Source: Bacteroidales bacterium
GTDB taxonomy: Bacteria > Bacteroidota > Bacteroidia > Bacteroidales > VadinHA17
Assembly (NCBI GenBank): GCA_029974835.1
Contig: JARKQN010000057.1
Span: 1-43,122, forward strand
Direction of reading: 5' to 3'
DNA length: 43,122 nucleotides
The notes under the pieces were generated by a model, which ran no database searches, was not told where the DNA came from, and saw only the letters and a program-made list of their open reading frames with translations. Both the position numbers and the translations under genes were made by a program. Below are positions 7,460-15,130 of this stretch, one piece after another. Every line of letters starts with the position of its first letter. Positions within the stretch are counted from its first letter, which is position 1.

Positions 7460-8128
7460 TTGAAAAGAATTCTTAATACAGTAATAATATTTCTGGTCAT
7501 ACTGACGCCATTAAAATCCCAGGTCCCGGGTATTAACAGGCTGGTACAGGCAACAGGCTTTATAACCGACGATAATAACAGGCCGGTACATAATGCTTCC
7601 GTGATTTCCAGAAAACTCAATCGCGGAACAACCAGTGAAATGACGGGGATTTATTCAATAGTGTCCGTGCCGGGCGACACAATCCTCATCAGTGCATTGG
7701 GTTATAAACGCTACATTTACAGCATACCTGAAGATTTTGACGAAAAAATCTACAAGAGGGATATAAAGCTCGTATCCGATACCATATCGATAGAAGGCAT
7801 CACAATATTCCCGTGGCGCAACTATGACGAATTCAAAAGAGAGTTTCTCTCGACGCTTCCGCGTACAAAACCGGAGGTACAATATATGTACGAAAACCTG
7901 GCCTACATTCAGAGGAGCCTCGAAAACATGGAGATGACCACCACTCCTGAAGCCGGCTTCAGAATGGCCATGCAACAGCAGACTAACGCCACGATGACAA
8001 GAAACCAGGCTCCTTACAACAACCTCCTTAACCCTTTTGCATGGGCAAAATTTTTCAGCGGGGTTAAGGAAGGGCTTCTTAAAAATGAAAAGTCCCAGCA
8101 AAAAAGCAAGAAGAGACCGAAAAAATGA
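7460..8128 (+). CDS. carboxypeptidase-D-like secreted protein, partner of the TonB receptor
   Basis: 222 aa from a TTG start; no in-frame ATG or GTG lies nearby upstream, and AAAAAGGGA precedes it. A signal peptide (VIIFLVILTPLKSQ) leads into a CarboxypepD_reg-like beta-sandwich (about 28-110: QATGFITDDNNRPVHNASVIS, ISALGYKRY), the same domain class as the amino end of the next gene. The rest (ITIFPWRNYDEFKREFL) is uncharacterised and ends in a strongly basic tail rich in Lys. It precedes the TonB-dependent receptor by 12 nt, so the two are co-transcribed. An 8-codon reading frame (7437-7463) ends inside its start codon. No enzymatic motif is visible. Confidence 0.8.
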   Translation: MKRILNTVIIFLVILTPLKSQVPGINRLVQATGFITDDNNRPVHNASVISRKLNRGTTSEMTGIYSIVSVPGDTILISALGYKRYIYSIPEDFDEKIYKRDIKLVSDTISIEGITIFPWRNYDEFKREFLSTLPRTKPEVQYMYENLAYIQRSLENMEMTTTPEAGFRMAMQQQTNATMTRNQAPYNNLLNPFAWAKFFSGVKEGLLKNEKSQQKSKKRPKK

Positions 8129-8140
8129 TGCAAGGATTAG

Positions 8141-10570
8141 ATGATCCCTCTGCGAAAAATAACATTTCTGACACTCATTGCCCTGTCTTTTTCCGTGGAG
8201 TCCTATACACAGGAGGGAGTTTACATTCAGATCAGAGGAACCGTACGGGAAAGTTCAGGAAAGCCGCTTGAAAATGTTGCTGTTACGTGTGAAACCCCTA
8301 AGACCGGCACATACTCGGACTCAACAGGGGTTTTTGTATTAAAACTCCCGCGCGATGCTGCATCGCGTATTATTAATTTTACCCTTACCGGCTATGAACC
8401 TCTCAGGATCACGATAGTATGCGATAAAGATTACAGTACGGGCGAAATAGTCCTTAATGAGAAAGCTGTGACCCTTAATGAGATAATGGTCACGGCTGTA
8501 ACGGAGAAGACCGGAGCCGTAATGGTAAGCGTACCGATTAAGGAGTTCATCTTCATGCCGACGCCAACTTACAGTGTTGAAGCAATGATAAGGACTCTTC
8601 CGGGAGTAGCCTCAAATAACGAGATGACAAGCAGTTACTCGGTCAGGGGCGGTAATTATGATGAGAATCTTGTATATGTCAACGGCATTGAGATTTACAG
8701 GCCTTTTCTGATAAGATCCGGACAGCAGGAAGGGCTCAGCTTTATCAATCCCGACCTTGTCGAATCGGTTCTGTTTTCCCCTGGTGGGTTCAGCGCATGT
8801 TACGGCGATAAAATGTCATCGGTCCTTGATATCAGATACAGGAAACCTTCCGAAAACAGGGGCTCAGTATCAGCCGGACTGCTTTACAATTCAGCTCATC
8901 TGGAAGGCTTGTCCCGAAACAGGAAGATTTCGTTCATTGGCGGAGTAAGGTACAAATCGAGCAGGCTCATGCTGAACAGCCTTGACTCGAAAGGCGACTA
9001 TGAACCTGTGTTTATTGATATGCAAGGTGTTTTGTCAATAAAAACCGGTACCGCATCGGAACTGTCACTGCTCGGTTCGAATGCCTCAAACATATACAAT
9101 TTCCTGCCAGGCAGCAGGGAAAGCCGTTTCGGCACCGAGGCTGAAGCATACAGGCTTTTTGTACTTTTTGAAGGAAGGGAGCGGAACAGATACGAAAGCA
9201 GGAATGCAGCACTGACGTGGAATTACAATCCGGGCAGTGCTTCACATAAGTTTATCGTTTCGTGGTTCGGGGCTTCCGAAAGAGAGAAATTTGACATCAG
9301 GGGATATTACAGCCTTAACGTGCTCGATAAAAACACCGGGTCGGAGAATTTCACCGACACGCTTATGAATATCGGTACCGGAAGTTTTCTTTCGCATGCC
9401 AGAAACACTCTTGGCGCAAATGTTTTTTCGGCAGGTTATTCCGGCACACTGAACGTACCGAATCTTGTTCTTAAATGGGGATTAAAAAGCCGGAGAGAAA
9501 ATATAAGGGACAATATCAGGGAGTGGAAAATGGTTGACTCAGCCGGTTTTTCAGTTCCGTACAATAAGGGGGAAGAATTAATTATGAGTTCTTTTATTTC
9601 TGCCCGAAACAACGTTGTCCGATGGATAACTGAAGCATTTTCAGAAGCAGAATTGAGATATGGCAACACTGTAAGAAAATATATTGCTACGGCAGGTCTC
9701 AGAGGGACCTATAACAATTTCACCGGCGAAATCCTTGCCTCTCCACGACTCTCTTTTAAAATTGATTTCAGAGATAAATACTCACTCTGGCTGGCATCCG
9801 GTTTCTATTACCAGCCTCCCTTCCACAGGGAGATGCGTTATCCCGACGGTAACATAAATACCCTTATCAGATCTCAGAAATCTTTTCACACGGTAGCAGG
9901 TATGTCTCACAGCTTCAGGGCCGGAGATCGTCCTTTTAAATTCACTGCAGAGGTCTATAACAAGATCCTTTCAGATATAATTCCATACCGTCTGGATAAT
10001 GTCAGGATAATTTATGACGGTGTAAACAGTGCCTCCGGTTTCAGCAGGGGCATTGAACTCAGGCTCAACGGTGAATTTGTTGAAGGAGCTGAATCGTGGT
10101 TCAGCCTTTCAGTAATGGACTCAAAACTCCGCATTCCCGGCTCACTCGAAAGGATGTTTCCGTCGCCCTCTGAGCAGACGGTAATTCTCAATATATATTT
10201 TCAGGATTATCTGCCGGGTAATCCGGCATACCGTGCCCATGTAAATATCTCTTTTGCAACAGGTCTTCCTGTCACCTCCCCTTTCAACAGCAGGTACGAC
10301 CAGTTTCACCGGATGCCCCCTTACAGGAGAGTCGATCTGGGCATGACAAGGGTGTTCAGAAAGCCACGTTTCTCAGTAGCGGGACGAACTTTTATCTTCA
10401 GGGAAATTGTTGCAGGGATTGAGGTGTTCAATCTGCTGGATATAAGCAATACAGTATCTTATTTCTGGGTAAAGACGGTAAACAACTACAGCGGCACATC
10501 CAGGCAGTACGCCATTCCTGACTATCTTACCGGGAGAAGTCTTAACTTCAGGCTTGCCGCTTATTTCTGA
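8141..10570 (+). CDS. TonB-dependent outer-membrane receptor
   Basis: 809 aa. A signal peptide is followed by a CarboxypepD_reg-like domain (about 30-110: IRGTVRESSGKPLENV, FTLTGYEPL), a plug domain (about 135-230: SVEAMIRTLPGVAS, SYSVRGGNYDENLVYVNGIEIY, SPGGFSACYGDKMSSVLDIRY) and a 22-strand-type barrel ending in LNFRLAAYF with a terminal Phe. AAGGA 9 nt upstream supports the ATG. No SusD-like partner follows, so it is not a SusCD glycan system; the ligand (siderophore, cofactor, peptide or other) cannot be told. Its end overlaps the convergent nitroreductase gene by 10 nt. Confidence 0.9.
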   Translation: MIPLRKITFLTLIALSFSVESYTQEGVYIQIRGTVRESSGKPLENVAVTCETPKTGTYSDSTGVFVLKLPRDAASRIINFTLTGYEPLRITIVCDKDYSTGEIVLNEKAVTLNEIMVTAVTEKTGAVMVSVPIKEFIFMPTPTYSVEAMIRTLPGVASNNEMTSSYSVRGGNYDENLVYVNGIEIYRPFLIRSGQQEGLSFINPDLVESVLFSPGGFSACYGDKMSSVLDIRYRKPSENRGSVSAGLLYNSAHLEGLSRNRKISFIGGVRYKSSRLMLNSLDSKGDYEPVFIDMQGVLSIKTGTASELSLLGSNASNIYNFLPGSRESRFGTEAEAYRLFVLFEGRERNRYESRNAALTWNYNPGSASHKFIVSWFGASEREKFDIRGYYSLNVLDKNTGSENFTDTLMNIGTGSFLSHARNTLGANVFSAGYSGTLNVPNLVLKWGLKSRRENIRDNIREWKMVDSAGFSVPYNKGEELIMSSFISARNNVVRWITEAFSEAELRYGNTVRKYIATAGLRGTYNNFTGEILASPRLSFKIDFRDKYSLWLASGFYYQPPFHREMRYPDGNINTLIRSQKSFHTVAGMSHSFRAGDRPFKFTAEVYNKILSDIIPYRLDNVRIIYDGVNSASGFSRGIELRLNGEFVEGAESWFSLSVMDSKLRIPGSLERMFPSPSEQTVILNIYFQDYLPGNPAYRAHVNISFATGLPVTSPFNSRYDQFHRMPPYRRVDLGMTRVFRKPRFSVAGRTFIFREIVAGIEVFNLLDISNTVSYFWVKTVNNYSGTSRQYAIPDYLTGRSLNFRLAAYF

Positions 10571-11154
10571 TCCTCCCCGAATGCGGGTATACCCGGCACT
10601 CCCCGGAAAACAAATTCCGAAAGGTTTTTTCTTGGCCGGCGTACTTTATCCCGGTCTCTTAGCTCTTCACTGAGCCCGCTTCCGTCGCCTTTGTAACCAA
10701 GCGCCATCATGGCCACAGGCTCTACACTATCATCAAGTCCAAGGCCGGTCTTCACCCTTTCGGGGTAAAATCCGCCCATCTGGTGAGCATAAAGCCCTTC
10801 TGCCGTCGCCTGTGCAAGCAGATTGGCAACTGCCATACCGGTATCATAGAAGGCATGACGGTTTGGCTTGCCGTTTCTCAGAAAATTCACCCTGGCAAGA
10901 ATGACGATAAGCACTGGGGCATATACTGCCCACGCCTTATTGCCGTCATAAAGAAAATCAACATATTTTCCGAAAACCTCCGGCTCAGACCTGTCTGTAA
11001 AAATGAAAAGCCAGGGCTGCTCGTTCATTGAAGAAGGGGCCCTGCGGGCAGCTTCAAAAATACTGATAAGCTTCTCCGGCTCAACAGGTTCCGGAGAAAA
11101 CGAATATGGGCTCCACCTTTCAGAAAGAGGCCCTATTAAAGAGTTATTTTTCAT
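10561..11154 (-). CDS. nitroreductase-family flavoprotein
   Basis: 197 aa from the ATG at 11154 (MKNNSLIGPLSERWSPYSF). An in-frame ATG at 11187 would add 11 residues. It shows the FMN-binding nitroreductase pattern: RWSPYSF, FEAARRAPSSMNEQPWLFIF, a central DTGMAVANLLAQATAEGLYAHQMGGF and a late PVAMMALGYKGDG. Members transfer hydride from NAD(P)H to nitro compounds, quinones or other oxidants; the physiological substrate is unknown. It lies 38 nt downstream of the AEC permease gene on the same strand. The carboxyl end is convergent and overlapping with the TonB receptor gene. Confidence 0.88.
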   Translation of the reverse strand: MKNNSLIGPLSERWSPYSFSPEPVEPEKLISIFEAARRAPSSMNEQPWLFIFTDRSEPEVFGKYVDFLYDGNKAWAVYAPVLIVILARVNFLRNGKPNRHAFYDTGMAVANLLAQATAEGLYAHQMGGFYPERVKTGLGLDDSVEPVAMMALGYKGDGSGLSEELRDRDKVRRPRKNLSEFVFRGVPGIPAFGEDQK

Positions 11155-11192
11155 GGCAAAGATATTACTAACTGATTGCTGAATCATTCCTT

Positions 11193-12149
11193 CTATCCGG
11201 TTAAGAAACCAAGGCATATAAGGATAAGCGGCATTGTGATGATACTTAACAGTGTTGTCACAAAAACGTTGGCAACGGCAAGGGTATCATTTTTCCCGAG
11301 TATTTTCACCATTATTACCACGTTAACCATACAGGGCATGGCAGCTTCGAGAATCACTACCGAAAGTACCAGGGTGTCAAACTTTATCGGAGTATTGTTA
11401 ACAAGAAGGTAAAAGAAAGCTATAAGCATCAGCGGTACCAGGAGCAGCCTGTTCAGTGCAAGAATATAGATGCTCCTCTTTCCGATAAACGTTTTTACGC
11501 CCGCATACCATAAAACCGCTCCTATATAAATCATCGAAAGATAAGTTGTAGTGCTCCCCAGTCCGGTAACAGCATCCTTTAAAACTCCCGGAAGTTTTAC
11601 GCCGGACAGGAATAGAATAAATCCTGCCACGATGGCAATGGTATTGGGGTTCAGGATGTGCATGACTCTTTCCCTGACCGGCATTTTTTTACCGTTTGTA
11701 AGGATCATTACCCCTATTATCCACATCGAAATATTTGACACAAGCGTAAAAAGGCTTGCGTAAAGAAGGCCTTCTCTTCCGAATATTGTGAAGATCACCG
11801 GGAAACCCAGGTAGATGGTATTCCCAAGCATACTATGGAGCCGGAAAACAGGCTTATCATCCTCGCTGATTCCAATAAACGATGAGGTAATCCATCCCAC
11901 TGCAAGCATAAAGGCAAGGACAAAAGCTGCAAGGCCCAATATCTGGAAGCTGTTGGATAACAGCCTGGGAGTGAGTTCCAGGGTGCTGAAATTTCCGAAT
12001 AACATTGCCGGCAGGGTAATGTTGAATATCAGCCTTGCAACAAAATCCTTTACCTCAGTGGTAATAACCCTGGTCCATGATCCTATCACCCCCGCCATAG
12101 CCACCAGAGCCAGTATGGCAATCTGTTTTATAAAAATATCAACCGGCAT
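11193..12149 (-). CDS. AEC-family (auxin efflux carrier-like) permease
   Basis: 318 aa, about ten hydrophobic membrane segments in the 5+5 arrangement of the auxin efflux carrier family. Recognisable are the first half with DFVARLIFNITLPAMLFGNFS, and the second half with the conserved AMPCMVNVVIMVKILGKNDTLAVANVFVTTLLSIITMPL near the end. In bacteria such carriers move organic acids such as malate or amino-acid-like compounds; the substrate is not readable here. Likely co-transcribed with the nitroreductase gene that follows. Confidence 0.88.
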   Translation of the reverse strand: MPVDIFIKQIAILALVAMAGVIGSWTRVITTEVKDFVARLIFNITLPAMLFGNFSTLELTPRLLSNSFQILGLAAFVLAFMLAVGWITSSFIGISEDDKPVFRLHSMLGNTIYLGFPVIFTIFGREGLLYASLFTLVSNISMWIIGVMILTNGKKMPVRERVMHILNPNTIAIVAGFILFLSGVKLPGVLKDAVTGLGSTTTYLSMIYIGAVLWYAGVKTFIGKRSIYILALNRLLLVPLMLIAFFYLLVNNTPIKFDTLVLSVVILEAAMPCMVNVVIMVKILGKNDTLAVANVFVTTLLSIITMPLILICLGFLTG

Positions 12150-12181
12150 CCTGCGCGTTTAAATCAATCGACTGTAAGCGC

Positions 12182-12189
12182 CAAAAGTA
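12182..12189 (-). promoter_or_regulatory. -7 box for the AEC permease gene (TACTTTTG on minus strand)
   Basis: The forward strand reads CAAAAGTA, giving TACTTTTG on the minus strand, a perfect TAnnTTTG box. The predicted start of transcription near 12175 leaves a leader of about 26 nt. No -33 TTTG was found. Confidence 0.4.
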
Positions 12190-12211
12190 ATAATTTATAA
12201 ATTCGCACGGT

Positions 12212-12985
12212 ATGGCTATGAAGAGAGAAAGATTGGCAGGATTGCTTGGGGCGCTTATAGTTCACCTTACAGCCGGGGTTATTTTTATGAGTGTAAAGAT
12301 CGGATCGCTCGATATAAAAAGAGTTTCCCGTGAATATGAGGTTATCCTTCAGGAAAAGGAATTGATGGATGAGACACCCGGCGGCGGCAGGACGGCACCA
12401 TCCGCAGGAAGCGGTCTGGAAAATGTTCTGGCCGACGACAGGGAAATGCTTAATATAGCAAGAAACCTTGCTGCAAGGCCCGATCCCACTATCAATCCGG
12501 AAGATTACATCGACAAGGTTAAGGAAGAAATGATTAAAAGCGGTCAGCTTGGCCAGGACAATTACATTGACGAGCAGAAACGTCTTAAAGCAGAAAGGCA
12601 GCAGGAAGGTGTGGACCTTTTGAAAGATCAGGTTAAAACTGCCGAAGAAACCGGAAATAATGAGGCGAATGAGATGGCGGCAAAGTACAGCGGACCAACC
12701 AGGATATATTACAACCTGCCCGGAAGAGTCCATGCTTATCTCAGTATTCCCGTTTACAAATGTGAAGGGGGCGGAAAAGTGACTGTTGCAATCGAGGTTA
12801 CCCCCAGAGGGCTTGTTGAAAAAGCTTCGGTTGTTGCAGGAGAAAGCACAACAACCGACCCATGTCTCACCGAAGCGGCCCTCTCCTCTTCAATGGCCTC
12901 AAGGTTCAGTCCCGATGCCCGGACAACCAGAAACCTGGCAGGAACAATTACCTACCTTTTTGTTCCGCAGGCCGCCAGGGAATAG
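12212..12985 (+). CDS. TonB-like periplasmic protein with single membrane anchor
   Basis: 257 aa. A single amino-terminal membrane segment (about 8-27, LAGLLGALIVHLTAGVIF) is followed by a long charged helical spacer (about 45-165, Glu/Lys/Gln-rich). The carboxyl domain (about 180-255) resembles TonB: KVTVAIEVTPRGLVEKASVVAG, then a pair of conserved-looking cysteines (YKCEGGG, DPCLTEA) and a closing TYLFVPQ strand. The TM-plus-spacer-plus-TonB layout suggests an energy transducer variant, but there is no ExbB/ExbD nearby and no proline-rich spacer. An alternative ATG lies 6 nt inside (12218). Convergent with the SRAP gene at 7 nt. Confidence 0.65.
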   Translation: MAMKRERLAGLLGALIVHLTAGVIFMSVKIGSLDIKRVSREYEVILQEKELMDETPGGGRTAPSAGSGLENVLADDREMLNIARNLAARPDPTINPEDYIDKVKEEMIKSGQLGQDNYIDEQKRLKAERQQEGVDLLKDQVKTAEETGNNEANEMAAKYSGPTRIYYNLPGRVHAYLSIPVYKCEGGGKVTVAIEVTPRGLVEKASVVAGESTTTDPCLTEAALSSSMASRFSPDARTTRNLAGTITYLFVPQAARE

Positions 12986-12992
12986 GGAATAA

Positions 12993-13718
12993 TCAAAACA
13001 GGCTGTTCTGACTATTGTAATCAAAGGGTTTAATAATGTCGGGATGATTTTTATCAGCATCCTTCCTGCTTATGAGAGGGTTTATTGTATAAGCATCCAG
13101 GACTTTTTCGTCAGATGGAGAGAGTAACTTAAGGAGTTTTTTCTTATCCGTGTTCCTGTCGAGCCATTCATCTTCCCTTTCTCTCTCAAGTATCACAGGC
13201 ATTCTTTTCTTTGAGTTATGGATAACCTCCATCATTTTATTGGCGCTGGTTGTAATAACGGTAAATGTTTTCAGCGCTTCGCCGGTATCGCGGTTAATCC
13301 ATTCCGACCAAAGACCCGCCAGAGACATTATATCATTATCGGCCCGGTAAATGTACCACGGTATTTTTTTTGTGCCGGCATGCTGCCATTCATAGAATCC
13401 TTTTACAGGTATAATGCACCTTCCGGTAAGAAATGACCCCGAAAATGATGGTTTGCTGTCTATGCTCTCGGCCCTTGCATTGAAAGTTTTCATTCTTATT
13501 TCGCCGGCGTTCTCTTCACCTTTTATCCATGAGGGAATGAGACCCCAGGTCATAAGGGAGATTGAGTTTCGGTTAAGTGCACCCATCACGGGCATCTGAG
13601 GAAGAGAGAATGCATGGTAATAATAACTGGGACGGTATTTGTCGGGGTCAATCAGTTTTGCCCCGTAACGGGTCTCCAGTTCTTCCTTTACAAGATTTAA
13701 GTTAACGGAAAAACACAT
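12993..13718 (-). CDS. SRAP (YedK/HMCES) abasic-site processing protein
   Basis: 241 aa. SRAP proteins shield abasic sites in single-stranded DNA by linking them covalently to Cys2. The start at 13718 is decided by this chemistry: only there does the chain open with Met-Cys (MCFSV); longer in-frame readings bury the cysteine. The other active-site residues are visible: Asn80 (TFNARAES), Glu110 (GFYEW) and His167 (VIHNSKKRMPVIL). The family was first annotated as 'SOS response-associated peptidase'. It begins 11 nt after the stop of the serine hydrolase gene on the same strand. Confidence 0.93.
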   Translation of the reverse strand: MCFSVNLNLVKEELETRYGAKLIDPDKYRPSYYYHAFSLPQMPVMGALNRNSISLMTWGLIPSWIKGEENAGEIRMKTFNARAESIDSKPSFSGSFLTGRCIIPVKGFYEWQHAGTKKIPWYIYRADNDIMSLAGLWSEWINRDTGEALKTFTVITTSANKMMEVIHNSKKRMPVILEREREDEWLDRNTDKKKLLKLLSPSDEKVLDAYTINPLISRKDADKNHPDIIKPFDYNSQNSLF

Positions 13719-13729
13719 TCCCTCAGGTG

Positions 13730-15034
13730 TTAATTTGAGTTCAGATCGACGGAGAGAGGCGCCTGGATCTGTGAAGCAAAAAGATCGCGGTCGGGCCACT
13801 TTCTTACCTGTGCCAGGGCTCTGGCCATATAATAACTGATTTCAGTTGAGATTTCCGGACCGTTCCACGAACTGGTATTAAGCAGTATTGCCCAGACGGT
13901 CCCGTCAGGTTCTTTTTTAAGCATTCCTGCCGTACCCGGAAAAGAGCCTGTTCTCCACCATGTACCGTTGCCTACGGTTGCTTTCCAGCCCACGGGTGCG
14001 TAGCCCCTGGCGGAATTGGTCATAAAGTCGACTGATTCTTCACTGAGAATATCTTTCACATCGTCTGCACCGTCAATTTTCAGGACAAATTTAACCAGGT
14101 CGGGTGTTGTTGCAATCCATGCACCGGCGGCACCAAGAGCTTCTATGTCATTACCTCCATAAGAAGCATGAAGAGTATCGCCGGTTCCGTAAACGGATGG
14201 TTTCATAACAGCATCGGGAGGTTCGTAATATGAAACTTCCCACGGTGCTTTATTTTCAGGCATGTTTTTCGCAAGCATCATATCGTAAATGCCGCATGGT
14301 TCAAGAATATACTTTCTGCAATACTCAGAATATGGCATTCCGGTAACTTTCTCAATTACCAAACCCAGTATTGCATAGCCAAGATTGGAATATGAACGTC
14401 CCGTACCCGGAGTAAAATGGAGGTTCCGGTTCAGGGCAAATCTCACAATACTTTTGGTATCGACCGGCAGGGAGACACCCAGAGATGCGGCCACAATATG
14501 TGGCATAAACATCTGGTCGCCCCACCTGGTGGTCCACCCGCCTTCATGCGAAAGAAGATGGGCTACGGTTATGCCGTAAACCCTTTTATCTTTAGGGTTG
14601 GCGTAAAACGGGTCGTTCAGTATCCCGTCAACCCCGAAAACCCTGTCATTTACCGAAAGTTTACCCTCCTCATTCAGCTTCATGATTGCAACGGCGGTAA
14701 TGAGTTTTGAGATGCTTGCTATGCGGAACCTGTGATAAGGCTCAACAGGCTGATGCAGAGTACTGTCGGTATAACCAAACCCTTTGGCATATATCAGCTT
14801 TCCTTCCTTCGCCACAGCCACAGATGCGCCTACAATATCCCACCGCTTCAGGAAATATTTCATCACTCTTTCAAAGCCTTCAAACTCGTGAATTTCCGAC
14901 ATTTCGTTGGTAAGCCTCAGGTTTGCCGGTACCAACATATCTGCAACGCTGGTGCTCCTTTCCGTGGCTTCAGGGCCGAAACCGCCGATAAAGACAAGGA
15001 CGAGTATGAATAATATTTTAGCCAGCCGCCTCAC
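13730..15034 (-). CDS. secreted serine hydrolase of the beta-lactamase/class C family
   Basis: 434 aa with an amino-terminal signal or anchor (ILFILVLVFIGGF). The catalytic S-x-x-K is Ser107-Ile-Ser-Lys110, the HEGG-type segment is at about 163-166, and the Tyr-Ser-Asn triad is Tyr215-Ser216-Asn217 (GRSYSNLGYAILG). These are the hallmarks of the serine-type beta-lactamase / D-Ala-D-Ala carboxypeptidase / esterase superfamily (Pfam Beta-lactamase). Its late part has WWRTGSFPGTAGML, in place of the KTG box. Probable peptidoglycan or D-amino-acid-peptide hydrolase or esterase; specificity unknown. Confidence 0.88.
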   Translation of the reverse strand: MRRLAKILFILVLVFIGGFGPEATERSTSVADMLVPANLRLTNEMSEIHEFEGFERVMKYFLKRWDIVGASVAVAKEGKLIYAKGFGYTDSTLHQPVEPYHRFRIASISKLITAVAIMKLNEEGKLSVNDRVFGVDGILNDPFYANPKDKRVYGITVAHLLSHEGGWTTRWGDQMFMPHIVAASLGVSLPVDTKSIVRFALNRNLHFTPGTGRSYSNLGYAILGLVIEKVTGMPYSEYCRKYILEPCGIYDMMLAKNMPENKAPWEVSYYEPPDAVMKPSVYGTGDTLHASYGGNDIEALGAAGAWIATTPDLVKFVLKIDGADDVKDILSEESVDFMTNSARGYAPVGWKATVGNGTWWRTGSFPGTAGMLKKEPDGTVWAILLNTSSWNGPEISTEISYYMARALAQVRKWPDRDLFASQIQAPLSVDLNSN

Positions 15035-15051
15035 AACCCGAATTTATTCCG

Positions 15052-15059
15052 CAAAAATA
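15052..15059 (-). promoter_or_regulatory. -7 box for the serine hydrolase gene (TATTTTTG on minus strand)
   Basis: The forward strand reads CAAAAATA, giving TATTTTTG on the minus strand, matching TAnnTTTG. The predicted leader is short, about 11 nt before the start at 15034. No -33 box was seen. Confidence 0.35.
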
Positions 15060-15095
15060 GAAAATTTCCATCCATCTGAAATTGAACTAAAATAA

Positions 15096-15103
15096 TAACT
15101 TTG
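15096..15103 (+). promoter_or_regulatory. -7 box for the ankyrin-barrel gene (TAACTTTG)
   Basis: Perfect TAnnTTTG match. A transcription start near 15110 puts the ATG at 15131 about 20 nt into the message and excludes the upstream in-frame TTG at 15101, which falls inside this box. No -33 box at the expected distance. Confidence 0.5.
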
Positions 15104-15130
15104 TGTTTAGCCTGTCAGGTAAACAACCGA

